Part shown: piece after piece, positions 37,263-51,520 of the stretch
Position numbering within the stretch: the first letter of the stretch is position 1
How the letters are laid out: every line of letters begins with the position of its first letter
Source: Paralichthys olivaceus
Taxonomy: Eukaryota > Chordata > Actinopteri > Pleuronectiformes > Paralichthyidae
Length of the DNA: 64,000 bases
Assembly (NCBI RefSeq): GCF_024713975.1
Contig: NC_091100.1
Span: 12,802,001-12,866,000, forward strand
Direction of reading: 5' to 3'
Position numbers and translations under genes: made by a program
Notes under the pieces: model-generated
Databases searched by the model: none
The model's input: only the letters and a program-made list of their open reading frames with translations
Told to the model about the DNA's origin: nothing

Positions 37263-37422
37263 CACGCTCACACCCACGCTCACACACCCACACACACAGA
37301 GGAAACAGGCTGAGAGAGGGGGTGGGGGTGGAGGGGGGAGGAGTGACGGGGCAAAGGGGTGAGAAGAAGTGGAGGCGGGGGGAGGAGGGGGGAGGGGGGA
37401 GGACAGACGCCAAAACAACAGG

Positions 37423-37430
37423 CGTGGGAA
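37423..37430 (+). promoter_or_regulatory. Candidate CSL/RBPJ binding site CGTGGGAA upstream of rbpj
   Basis: CGTGGGAA followed by AG fits the RBPJ consensus YGTGGGAA. It lies about 283 bases upstream of the rbpj start codon. A few such octamers are expected by chance in 64 kb, so only the location makes it notable. Confidence 0.3.
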
Positions 37431-37859
37431 AGTTGCGAGGTCGCGCGAGAGCAGGAAAACTCTCACCGTCGACTTGAATGGAGGCAGAGCGGAGATATCG
37501 CGAGAGCAGCCCTCAGTGGTGTTTTTGTTTTTTTGGAACATGGCAGCCGAACTGTAACTCGATTCCCACGACTCACTGAGGCTCGTTGAGCAATACACAC
37601 AAACTCACACCTCTGTACACAGCCTGGAGATTATTATCACAAGCACTAACACAGACAGACTTCTTCACATGACCTTTACACACTGCTGGGAGCTACTTCA
37701 GTGAACGTTTCATGTATCTGTACTTTACTTTAGTAGATTTATTTTCAGGTACTTTTACTCCATATACCCAAAAAATATATTTCCACTCTACTACATTTTT
37801 ATAATGCACTGTGTAACATGCTCGCATTGTTTTAATATGTTTTTATAGTAATCAATAAC

Positions 37860-37945
37860 GAGATAGATAGATAGATACTTTATTGATCCCTGAGGAAATT
37901 CAAGCATCCAGTGGCAGTAACATACATAACAGCAGCAGTACTTTC
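37860..37945 (-). mobile_element. LINE-type 3' tail with (GATA)n end
   Basis: 'agatagatagatagatactt' followed by 'tattgatccctgaggaaatt' is the reverse-complement tail of a common fish non-LTR element, ending in a short tandem repeat. Severely truncated. Confidence 0.5.
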
Positions 37946-39360
37946 AGAATATGATTTATTACATGATATTACTATTTAGTTTATAAATGTTTTTAAAAAA
38001 TGTAAGTGTATAAAAAGTAGAACAAAAGGAATTGCATCAGTTAAGATGATATTTTAAAAACCTCGCTCGGTCTTTAGATACTCGACATACACAACGTGGT
38101 TTTCATAAGTCATTTCATAAGAGTTATATTTAGAATGTAATCACAAGATGAGGCACTTTTAAACAGTATGGTTGGAGTAATGACAACAGTTGTGCAGTGA
38201 GATAAGACATAATTAAATATAAACTCTGGCAGATTATAAGGTAAACCCAGTAAAAACATGAGGTCTAAAAACAGTCCTGTGATAAATCCTCCCTTTGTGA
38301 CAGTCTTTATGTTCAGCATGTGTTCAAACTCTTCTGGCATTAATTCAACGTTATGGTCATTTTTCAGGCTGTAGTTATCATTGCCATGGAACTGAAACAC
38401 ATTATTTAAATAATACCTACAAATCCTCTAAATTACACTATGTATTTTCAAATCTCATTAAAACTACTTTAGCTGGACAACAAAAAAGAACTTTCTTTAT
38501 CGAAATTCATGAGTCATTTTAATTGAATGAAAAAAAACAGCTATTGAAAAATAGCAGATTTTGGTCAAGAGAAAGACAAATAATTTCTGGAAAGGCAAAA
38601 GTAATTCAATTCAGTGACTTTTGTTTATGTAAACCCATTGATGACAAACATGCATTTAATCAAAATGCAAGACAAGCATCATCTGATGTGCCCTCCCTCA
38701 CTACTTGGTAAAATACAGCATCATATATCACAACACTGGATCTTTACTAAGCAAAGGTGCTGAGGATTGAGAATGCCTTCTACCTGACAATAATAAATGA
38801 TGATCAAATCTTTCTTATTTTACAGTCTTAACACACTGTTTCACTTTTGTTTAAATCTCTTGTGTCGTGGAAAAGGATCTCACAATCTCGCAAAAAACTA
38901 CTTCAGCTTTCAGAGTAATGCTGTTATTAGGCAGCAAAAGAAAGGGAAGTGAACAAGAGGCCTGTTTAATGTAGTGTTGGGGTTTTCCAGGGTGAGGAAT
39001 GAAACCTGCATCTATAGCACAAAGTCAAACAGTAGATTAACAATGTTAGTTTTCAAATTCTCAAACTATTCTTGGACATGTTCTTCCTGAGTCTGTGGAG
39101 ATATTTGGCAGATATGAGACGCTTCATAACTGAAGATCTTTGGGGGGAAAAAAACTTTTAAACATAAATGGTCGTAAAAAAAAAGCAGTTAAACAGATTG
39201 AAAGAAGAAACCTATATATGTTCAGAAACAGAGAAACATCATAGTTTTGATAAAATACATTTCTTGTCTCCGGTTATCTGTGCTCCAAACATTTTCAGAT
39301 TAGAACTCCAGCAATTCTGATGTCATCAAAGTCCTCTGCTACTGTTGTTTAGGGGTCCCT

Positions 39361-42300
39361 CTAAATTTTCCAAAAAATCCTCTTTCTGTACAGCACGTAG
39401 GCGATGAACACCCAACAGGAAGTAGCCACAAGGTTTTGGGTGAGGTGCTCAGCGTGGGATTGGCTGTTTGCCATACGCCAGCGGAAGGGGAAGTACTCCT
39501 CAAACACTTCATGGCCCACATACACGAGGATGGAGTTCATACCTGGAATCACACACAGCAACAGTCAAAACAATTTCAGACAGAATTTGCGGTTGGTGCA
39601 TTTGGCAGATCTTATTCTCAGTACCCTAAAAGACAGACACTGCCTGTTCAGTGGTGTCATACTCACTATTCTTATAATTACTAATATCAAACCAACAACA
39701 AAACCCTGGTTTCTAAATTCATATCAAACTGTATTATTTGGGGAAATCATAGCCTGCCTTGGCGAGCATTTGGTTATAAGCTCAAAAATTTGCATTACCC
39801 GGCTTTATGTCTGATGATTTTACAAACCTGGGTAGTAGAAAGGTGCTCCTGACCACCACTTCTGTACGTCCACTATGAAGTAGAGCAGCACTAGCAGCAC
39901 AAAGGCAAAACAGGCCAGCGTTGTCACGTAGGACAGAGACCTAGCAAGCAAGAGGAAAGAAACATGCAGAAGTGTTCAGACATTTTTTAGGCTAACTCTG
40001 TAGTTCTGGAGAGTTGGCAGCTCTAAACCGGCCTGTTTGTTTGGCCCATTGTTACAGCTTTTTTTTCTGACACTGTTAAAGTGACCTGCAGTAATTGAGG
40101 CAAAGAACCCTGAAGCTGCAGCACCGCTGCTGCACAAAGAGCTGTTCACCCCTTCATTCAAAGTTTGGTGATGCTGGACTCCGCAGAACCAAGAACTGGA
40201 GACTCAGTTATTGTTTTCCTGAACACATTGTTGTTGTCGTGATCAACAATGTCACTTGTCACTTGTTTATACAACATTTATTAATATTGAACGTATCATG
40301 TGTCCAAATTGTATCAAATTCAACATGTCCAGTGTGAAGCTGATCAGATGAATGGCTCTGGAGCCACAAACAGACTTCTGAGATTGCTGAAATTAGTGGA
40401 TAGATTATTAATCACAGGGGCTTTAGATAAACAACTCTCAAGGCTGGTTGTCCGACTTGAACCTGTGCTCAAAATCTTACCAAGTCTCACTTTATTTTGT
40501 GATGGAACGAGTGTGTGTTCAGGGACATATATATATATAGGACATATATTTAGGACGCTTAGAACTTCCCCACACATTCCGTCAACAGCTGTGCTATAAA
40601 AAAGAAAATGCTGCCCAAAACATGTTTTGTTTGAAAGTGCATAAAAGAAAACGTTACCATAGGTTCTTGTTTACAGGAATGAAGCCCTGGTCTGTGGAAC
40701 ACTTGGTCAGAACTGCTGATGTGGCTCCCTGAGAGTCACAAGACAGTTTGTTATAAAATCAAGAAGGGGAAATGGTCCTCGGAATAAATGTGTGAAGTGA
40801 AAAGTCAAAAACATTGTGACTGAGGTACTACACTGCAATGCAAGTGTCCCAAAGAGTCATTTAACAGCCATTTTTTATACAAACATGTAAAACGTGATAT
40901 AGCAACTCAATGTGCTTACCAAAAAGAGACCCCATATTAGAAACCTTGAAATTATACTTGTGTGGAGATCTCTGTAGTGTAAGATAATTTTTCCTGCCTG
41001 GGGATATTAAAAGTACAACAATTAAAAACACACACTTTTATCAATGGCAATTTGGACGTTAGATATGTGAAAAAAAGCAAAAGACAAAAAGAAAGAGACA
41101 TATTCAAGTGACAAACCTGTAAACCAAGAAAAGCCATGAGGACAGAGTTGATGCTGCCGAGAACACCCTCTGGATCAAAAGGCATGCGGGTTGCATAAAT
41201 CACCTGAATCAAAATGGAAACAGAGGTGGAAACTTGTAAATAAGTTCTGGTGCAGTTTAACTTTCCATCACCTGTCATGTCATTAGAAATGTGTGTTAGC
41301 CTGTGAGAGAGAAACCTGATAAGTCAGCTGAAGCTCAACATCCCAAGTTATAAAAAGACTGAACGTGTGTGTGCTCTTCCAGTTTGCTTTGCTGGTCACT
41401 AACCCTCGACGATGGAGTCTGGTAGATGTGGTTTTCTCCCAGCAGCCAACGGTCAATGAAACCAGCCGCTCCACCAGTGCAATTCATGTAGAGGCCCATG
41501 TCCCCAATCCCACCTGGGCCCAGATAGCCTCTGTTGAAAAGAGGTGACTCTAGTGTCAACAATGGAGGATAACAGCCATCGAGAGCAAGAATAAGATTTA
41601 AAAACCAATACAAGCTGGACCGAGGATTTGGAAAGTAGTGATTTCAATTTAGACTCTGCTTATTTATTCATTCACTACCTATTTTATCAGTTTACATTTC
41701 TTATAGCTTCTGTCTGCAATCACTGGACTCCGCAGTAAACAAGGGTTTTAATCACATGACACACAAACTCATTGTAATGAGAAAATGACTTGTTGCTAGA
41801 TGGGAAATGTTCCTTGGACTCAAAGAGACAAAACAACATGCCCTGATCAACTCACAGTGGACAATCTGGTACCGGGAGATGGAAAGTGAGGAACAGCCAG
41901 AGGATTTCTAAGAGGATCACACACAGCCAGGCAGGCCAGTACAGCAAGATGTCAAGGAATGGGGACCACCAAGCACTCTGGAAAACACACAATTAATCAA
42001 ACACTTAAGTTTCAGCTTATTTCAGGGGACTCATGTGGCGGCAGAGCAATAAATAGAAGGTCAAAGAACGTGGGTAAAATGGAGCTGTTGGCTGACCGTC
42101 GTGAGGATGTCGAGGTGACCTTTTGCCACCAGCAGATCCAGGCAGGCTACAACCAGGTACGACCAGGCCAGGCGCTGCAACACACCGGGGATTCGCAGGT
42201 TGTCCCAAGATACTGTGGGGTGGATGAGGAGAGAGTGGGAGCAAACAGGCAGGCAGCAACGCACAAACACGTAAAGAAAGTCACAAAGTACACCAAGAGT

Positions 42301-45300
42301 CAACACTTTGGATCACTGTTAAAGAATAATAAATAAATGATTATTTAAATAAATGGTTTACTAAGTGGTTAACTCACATGGTCCCTGACAATAGTTTGGG
42401 TTGATGATGAAGACACCGATGATGAAGAGCTGCAGGCTCCGCCACACAGTTTTCCTCAGCAGTGAGCAGCGTGTTGAGCCTGCACACAGCAGGGAGTTGG
42501 TTGACAGTGCGATGGATGTCCCCATGATAAACACAAACCTGGTGGAGGAGGGAAACACAATGTGAGGAACTGAGATCAGTGCATTCAAGGGAACTGGTAG
42601 GTTTCATTATTTTGGGTTAGTGGTTAAATTCAGGGTGTATTTGTTGACAGGTGATTGCAATCTAAGAACACTTTGTTTTGCAAGAAAGGTAAAATGATAA
42701 TAACAATAATAGTAATAGATACACTTAAAAATACATATCACAAGCACAAAGAACCAAACTCTGTTGTAACATACACAACACACCAGCTGGGAAAGCAAGA
42801 AAGGAGGTAATGGATTTTGAAATCACATTGCAATGAATGGAAACTGCATTGGATCGGGTTGAGTGAGTTTGTGGTTCTGGCTCTCTGTCAAGATACACAT
42901 ATGGTGTCATATGAAAACTTTTATCCCCATACAACCCTGCTCGCACTTTGAGATCCTCTGGTAGGGGCCCTTTAATTGTTCCAAACTCCCGTCTAAAGAC
43001 AAAGCGGACCGAGTTGTTTTACTGTTATTTTCTGTTTTTTATTTGTGAAGCACCTTGTAACTACATTTTGAGAAGGGCTGTATAAATAAAGAACTTGTAA
43101 TTCTTGTTTTTCTTCTTATTATGATTGTATAACATGATACTGTAACTCCAATGCTCGAGTGGGGTTCACTAACCTGCAGAACTAAAACATACGAGAGAAA
43201 ATCTTTAGGATAGACTGATCTTACCAAGGGAAGACTAAATCTGCAACAGTCAGACCTGTAATGAGACAAATGGAAAACCCAGGTTTGGACATTAAATACA
43301 ATACCAAGGATAATACTGCACCAGTTTACAAAGATCTGTGAATAACTACTAACATGGTTAAAAAAACAACAATAAAAGTAAAACTAGTCAGGACTCACCA
43401 TTCCAGCTTTCGTGTCTGAAGAACCAGTATCGCCCCCCTCCATAGTTCACAAACACCATGATGACTAAAGAAATTCTGACGGGAAACAAATAAAATGCAC
43501 CATTAATGAAAAGCACCATGAGAAAGATTACATAACTACAGCTAAATGGTTTGCTTGAGAGAAATATTACTTGAAACAAATATTACTACTTCAGAGAACT
43601 GGATCCATGTTGATATTATTAGTAAGGGTTTATTAATGACTGACAATCTGGTGTCAGCTGCAAAAAGTCACGCTGCAGCAAGAAACCAATGACACGGTGT
43701 AATCACACATCAGATCAAGTGGTACTTCAGATAAGAAGCGGAACTTCTCTGAGCAAGTTGAGCCGCAGGGGTAAAGGGGGGGTGGGGTGATGGAATGGGG
43801 TTTACCCTCTGAATGTGTCCAGAGATCGCAGCCTCTTGCTGGGGTTGGGTGGAGGAGGGAGGATGCTGTCAGTATATGGTGGCACCGTCCTGCCAGGAGA
43901 GCCCAGTTCCTGGATGGTGAAATTAAAGTTAAATATTAACATTATTCGGTTAAAAGCAGCTTTTGACAGATTTTGAGTTACTACTCAATATATTTGATTA
44001 GAGAGAGTAATGAAGCCTTGGTTGATTTCACAAAGGCACATAATAGACTTACCTAACAAATAAATGCAGGAAATATTATTTAAGGTATTTTAATAATAAA
44101 AGTGTCACATTAACAAAATGATGCTGCTTCTTTCTTTACCCATCAATGAATAGTTCCCTACATATTACCACTCACAGAGTTGATGAGCCTCTCCGTCTCC
44201 ATCGAGCCACTGATTCGGAAGAGGATATTCTTCACCACGCCGAGCCTGGACAAGACGTGTTCAACCAGTGTAAGAGTATTTCTATAATACGCACAAGCTC
44301 AAAGTGCACGATACATCAGGAAAACAAAGAAACAGCAGCAGTGCATCTCTGTGCTTAGTAATAATATTTGTTGACACAAGAGATGATTACGCTAGAGGAC
44401 CACAAGAGATATCTAACTAAAAATACAAATCCAATGAAATCGTGTTATGGTTACATTAAAACATGGTTAGTAGAGTAGATTTTGTTGGTAGCATCACAGT
44501 TTTATCTGGGAATTCATTGCATAAAGATTAAGAATGAAATGATAACATGACATTACCTTAATATTATCCTTCCAATGCAGGACACCAATGTCAGTCCAGC
44601 AAAGATAAGAAAAGCCACTAATATCGCTGTGAACAGTGGAATGGTGTCAGTTAGATGTAGTTTGTACATGGTACAATGTTACAGGGATGAACAGTATAAC
44701 AACACTTATAAAGCATGACATATTTCCATGTCACACAAGATTGACTGTTAAACTGGGTGTGACTCACGTATGTAGCTGTTGATGGGGTCTGCGTCAGTCA
44801 CCACAGAACAATTCGCCACTGAGGAGTCGTTGAAACTTTTCACCCACAGAGAGTAGTTCCCGTGCTCCCCAAAGTGGAACGGAACCCTGCGGATTAACGC
44901 GGTACATTAAACACATACGTAGCAAACCAGCCAGACAATAAACATACAAAGGACATATTCTTTACATGGTTCTGAAAAACTGTCATTCAACAGTGCTTCT
45001 GTAACAAGATAACACTTCAACACAACACATTCGCCTGGATACAATGTGCGTTTGCCTATTTTAAAAATTGTGTTTTCCTCATATACTGGTTGGATATGGG
45101 TTATCAGTATTCAATTAGAAGATGTGGCACAACATGGTGACTGTTAAGGATCTGTGAAGACCCTGAATTGTTATATTCATTCATGATTAGCCAAGCTGTC
45201 ACATGAGTGCATCACAGAAAGTAAGCAATGTTACTTGTTTGGGACAAATTTAGTTCAGCTGTCTCCAATTGGTTGGTGCAACAATTACACAGTAAATCAT

Positions 45301-46704
45301 ATTATTGTAATATTCCTGAACATTAACTGTAAACATTTTAGAAGATGCCTTTTTTTCATGTATGGGAAAGATGTCAGTGTTATTAAACTTACGTGCACAG
45401 CTCCAGGTTGACAGGGGTGCTGTTGAGCTGTAGTGTTATGTCATGCTGTGTGCTCACAACAAAGTCAACAGAGCTGGGCTGTCCAGGACTGGGTGCAGCT
45501 CTTACAACTCCCAGCTGCTGGTGCAGACACTAGCTCACAAAGACACAAGACCAGGCACAGATTAGAAAACACCATCTTCCTTCTTGTCTGTGATTAAAGC
45601 CATACAACCACAGAGCAGACTGAAGGAACATATCAGATGTGTTTGTGAGTGAGTGAGTGAGTGAGTGAATGTACCTGGTAGCAGTGCTCTGACACCCAGG
45701 ACACCACCACCTCTGTGCCCAGCTCATTGTTGACTGTCAGGGAGGCCTCGTCCATCTTCAGCACACTGTGTTTGTGATGAGTGAAGCCAGCTGGAGAAAA
45801 GAGACATCCGTTGAAATGCAGGAAGAAAACACAGATGCAGAAGATGCTGCAGCTCCACAGTGTGTCTGACCACACCCCTCTGTGCAGCCACTGGTCTCTG
45901 AGCAGTTATAGACATTATCCTAATAATCCATCAACTCAAAACGCTGGGTTTGCATTAGAACTAAAAGCATTATTGTAAAATTTATATACAGTCTATGAAA
46001 ATAACCCCAGCTGCCATAACTCAACGTGGACAAACGAGAGATAAACAAACCCTGACTGCTTCGCTACAGACACTTTCACTGACTTACCTCAAAGCAACGG
46101 ATCACTGCTACTGACAAACTGACTCCACACATAAAGAGTGTGTGCTGGATCTACAGAAAGGTCGCTGGAGAGAACCACCAGTCCAGACTGCGTGTGAGCT
46201 ACATGCAGCTAGCAGCTGTGTCTGCCGCCTTGAGGAGGGAAGAATGTGAGCGGACTGAAGTCTCGGCTGCACAGCTCCATGGTCACATGCTGGATTAATC
46301 CGTTCAACACCCCCAGGAGGGAAGTTCAAACATCCAGAGCTCAGGCTTCCGCCGATGACTCGATTTCTCCAGTCGATGCTGATCTCGAGTCAGCTCCTGG
46401 TTAGCAAGTGTTACGGCTTACTAGTCAAACACTTCAATCTAGCTGCGAACTGTCTTCACTCGGTTTACGACAGACACCTTCATTCACCGGTGAAATGTGA
46501 TCTGTACACGTGTAGACGTTAATGCGAACAGTTGTTGACATGTTAGCTAGCTGTGTTGCTAACTACCTAGCACTGGTGGTTCTCAGTAGTGAACACTGCA
46601 GGTTACTCACAGGCAGAAGCTTCAGCCGCCGGTGGAGCCACACATACAGCGACCAGCAGAGCAGCGGCAGCGAGGACCAACATGTATCTATCTAGTCGTG
46701 TCAT
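39361..46704 (-). CDS. hgsnat: Heparan-alpha-glucosaminide N-acetyltransferase (lysosomal)
   Basis: Eighteen exons, as in human, all in phase, 624 aa: 46704-46611, 45790-45675, 45529-45393, 44886-44768, 44626-44557, 44245-44176, 43909-43806, 43475-43399, 43255-43225, 42538-42378, 42212-42097, 41977-41856, 41530-41404, 41203-41117, 40997-40920, 40728-40658, 39940-39828 and 39542-39361. A signal-like N-terminus and a lumenal domain with N-glycosylation sites precede a polytopic membrane part: [38 protein letters not shown] with the presumed catalytic His258 (human His269), [31 protein letters not shown] and [20 protein letters not shown]. It ends YRKRIFWKI. The enzyme moves acetyl groups from cytosolic acetyl-CoA to terminal glucosamine of heparan sulfate in the lysosome. 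The first Met was chosen because it opens the leader; Met8 is an alternative. Confidence 0.97.
42950..43105. repeat. Interspersed repeat fragment in hgsnat intron
   Basis: 'tttgtgaagcaccttgtaac' followed by 'ttttgagaagggctgtataaataaag' matches the end of a very common teleost repeat. Only the terminal part is present. Confidence 0.45.
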
Positions 46705-48066
46705 GTCTGTCTGTGTTGGCTGTTTCCCCCCTCGACCGAAGAGGATGTGTTTTTAGACTTTTCTCCAGTTTCCCCTTTTCCATAACTGATTCCACTTCCG
46801 ACTCTTCCTTGTTTTGACATTGTAGTGAGAGCGAGAAGGGACAAAGTTCATTATTAACGCAGCCAGGCCTCTGGTTCATTAACACCACACTGAAGCCTGT
46901 GCGTTGTAGTGTGTGTCATATTTACTGCCTGTTGCCATGGTGACATTCATGTATTTCCCCTTTTTCACTTTATTTACCAATGTGCAGAATGTGGAAACAA
47001 TCAGCCATGTATAGACAATCTAATCCAAATCCACAATGCAAGCTCAACCAAATTAAATAATGCTAATTAGAAAGACTAGCTGTAAAAACAAAAAGAATAT
47101 CCATATGAAATATATAATAATAATAATAATCCCGGGTCAGCAAAAGATAGACATAGACATTTTTGTTCGCAACAAGTCTGGTCACTCTGTAACAACTATG
47201 TCTAAAGACACCATCATTGATTTGAACGAGCCTCTTAACCTCTTGAATTTGTATTCATTAGAGTTCTCACCAAATGTTCATGTCATAATTAAACAACGAA
47301 AAAGTCAGCACACGCTTTTTTTACTTTGAATAATTATTTTTTCTGACCCTCGATTATAATTATTTTTTATACATTTTTTGATAACTAGTTTGACTCGTTT
47401 GTTTTATGTTATTTGACTGATATTTATAGATTTTGACTATTATTTAATTTGACTGATCTTGCATTGCAGATTTGTACATGGCAGATTGTTTACATATTCT
47501 CCATGTTCTGTAAGGGACAGTGACAAAACAAGGACATGATTGTCTCTGGCTCGGCTCCACAAATATAGAAAGGATTTGGTAAATTATTGTTTTGCATGGT
47601 AAATATTGTGAAAGATTTTGCTGTCAAATTCTCTCATTTTTATTTTCATACAACATATATAAATATTTATAATAAATATAATAAGATCACACTCAATAAC
47701 ACTCATTTAATTCAGCAACATCCCTTTAAAGACACATTTCCTAACATGGACTACAACCACAGGACTACAACAAGATCAGCTGCAGATGTTTGACACTTCC
47801 TGTGCAGACCCTGTTGCCTTGGTAACATGAATATCCTTCAACCAATCAGTAGAATATAAATGAGTTTAAAAACGTCATTACGCACACTAAAAGCTTTTCA
47901 AACGCACTGCGCTGTTTTAAATTTCAATCTAATCAAATGACTTCGATCATCAAGCCGGAATCTAAAAACTGTCTATTGACGCATGCGCAGGCGCGATCGT
48001 TGCAAGGATTCCTAATCGATTACCGAGTTAATCTCTAGCGCCTCTCACCGGACATCGGTCGTCACA
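46705..48066. other. Bidirectional spacer between hgsnat and dctn6
   Basis: The two genes are head to head, 1362 bases apart. The hgsnat side has an ETS-like 'acttccgac' at about 46793. The dctn6 side has CCGGAA at about 47955 and GCATGCGCAG at 47981-47990. The middle is AT-rich with an ATA repeat near 47110; no coding exon is supported. Confidence 0.5.
47954..47990 (+). promoter_or_regulatory. dctn6 core promoter motifs (ETS-like and NRF1-like)
   Basis: CCGGAA lies near 47955 and GCATGCGCAG at 47981-47990, about 110 and 80 bases before the ATG. The second is close to the NRF1 palindrome. Both are common in TATA-less housekeeping promoters. Confidence 0.4.
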
Positions 48067-50388
<2,322 letters not shown>

Positions 50389-51520
50389 AATTTAGCTTCC
50401 TAGTTTTTAAGTTGAATTATAAATGGCTAATAAAACCTTATCAGGATTAGCGCTTACTGGAAGCAAGCATGAATGTATATAATCGTATATAATAAGCAGC
50501 TTATCAGTAAGTATTGTCACTTGCTGATTAATATTTTCTACTCTAACTGCGGCAGATTAAGCATTTCATCTTTATCTAATTTTGCTGAGGTGCTTTTCTA
50601 TAATAAATTAAATAACCTCAAATCAAAGAAGTGTATCATGTAATTTTTATAATCATATGGTTCATTTCTAATATTGTGGGGTTATGGTTAGTTACCATGG
50701 ATTCAGAAAATGTTTTCTTTGTGTCTCCACATTTTGAAATACCAGTATTAAACGATAATTGTTAAGAAATACTATGATTTACAACCTGAACTTATATTCA
50801 ACAACTGAATACTCAATGTTGGAGACTAAAATGGCAATTCACAGTCAGTGTTGCCACTACAGTGTGTATATATATATATGTATATCAAGCCACCATCCAT
50901 TATCCTGTAACAGTGTAATTTATTAAAACAAGTTCAAAACAAATTCCATATTTTAAACCACTATGCCATGGTGCTGCAAATTAAAAGAATTTAAATATTT
51001 TTAAATTTCACAGAAGGTAATGTCCCAGATGTTTCTTGCTGGATAAGAGACATCAGTGTGATGCACTGCACAACAAAACATCTGCAGTTCCTGATAAAAG
51101 GATGCCGTCAGACAACTGGTGCCATGTCACATAAAACCTTCAACACACACCTCACTGCAATACTCTAAGTGAAATAAAGAAAAAAAAAGTATTTACACAT
51201 TTTAACTCATTTACATTTTAACAGGAAGGTTACAGCGCCCCCTTAAGAGCATTCACTGTCCTTAATGGTCTCAATACTCTATTTCCTCCAGTGTCCTTCA
51301 GTCATCACTGATCAACAACCAAACTGAAAAGGATTCCACAACACGGGTGCTTTTCACATCATGTAACACAAGATCACTGATCACTGAGAGGGGTGCAAAG
51401 AAAGGAAAAGAAGCCAGTTGGTTTGACATGACAGACACCCATGAAAAGTCTTTGTACTGTATTATGGCCAGAGTCCCCATCTGATGAAGAGACTCTGCTG
51501 CTCCTCTGAGGGAAGGGACT
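50389..51520. other. Convergent 3' flanks of dctn6 and gtf2e2
   Basis: The two genes point at each other across 1132 bases. A minus-strand AATAAA (TTTATT at 50919-50924) could serve gtf2e2. A small TA repeat lies near 50865. No exon of rbpms, which separates these genes in human, was seen. Confidence 0.5.
50429..50434 (+). terminator. Poly(A) signal AATAAA of dctn6
   Basis: Forty bases after the dctn6 stop codon. A short 3' untranslated region is plausible for this gene. Confidence 0.5.

Larger units (their letters stand above)
37141..39360. other. rbpj promoter region and hgsnat 3' flank
   Basis: The rbpj side is GC-rich with purine runs (about 37310-37560). A GATA-tailed LINE-like fragment lies at 37860-37945. 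The rest is AT-rich, and part next to 39360 should be the hgsnat 3' untranslated region. No other exon was recognised. Confidence 0.5.

Noticed and set aside
37153-37598. Pro-, Gly- and Ser-rich open frames near rbpj
   Set aside because: They come from the C run, CA repeats and purine-rich promoter; no conserved start or domain.
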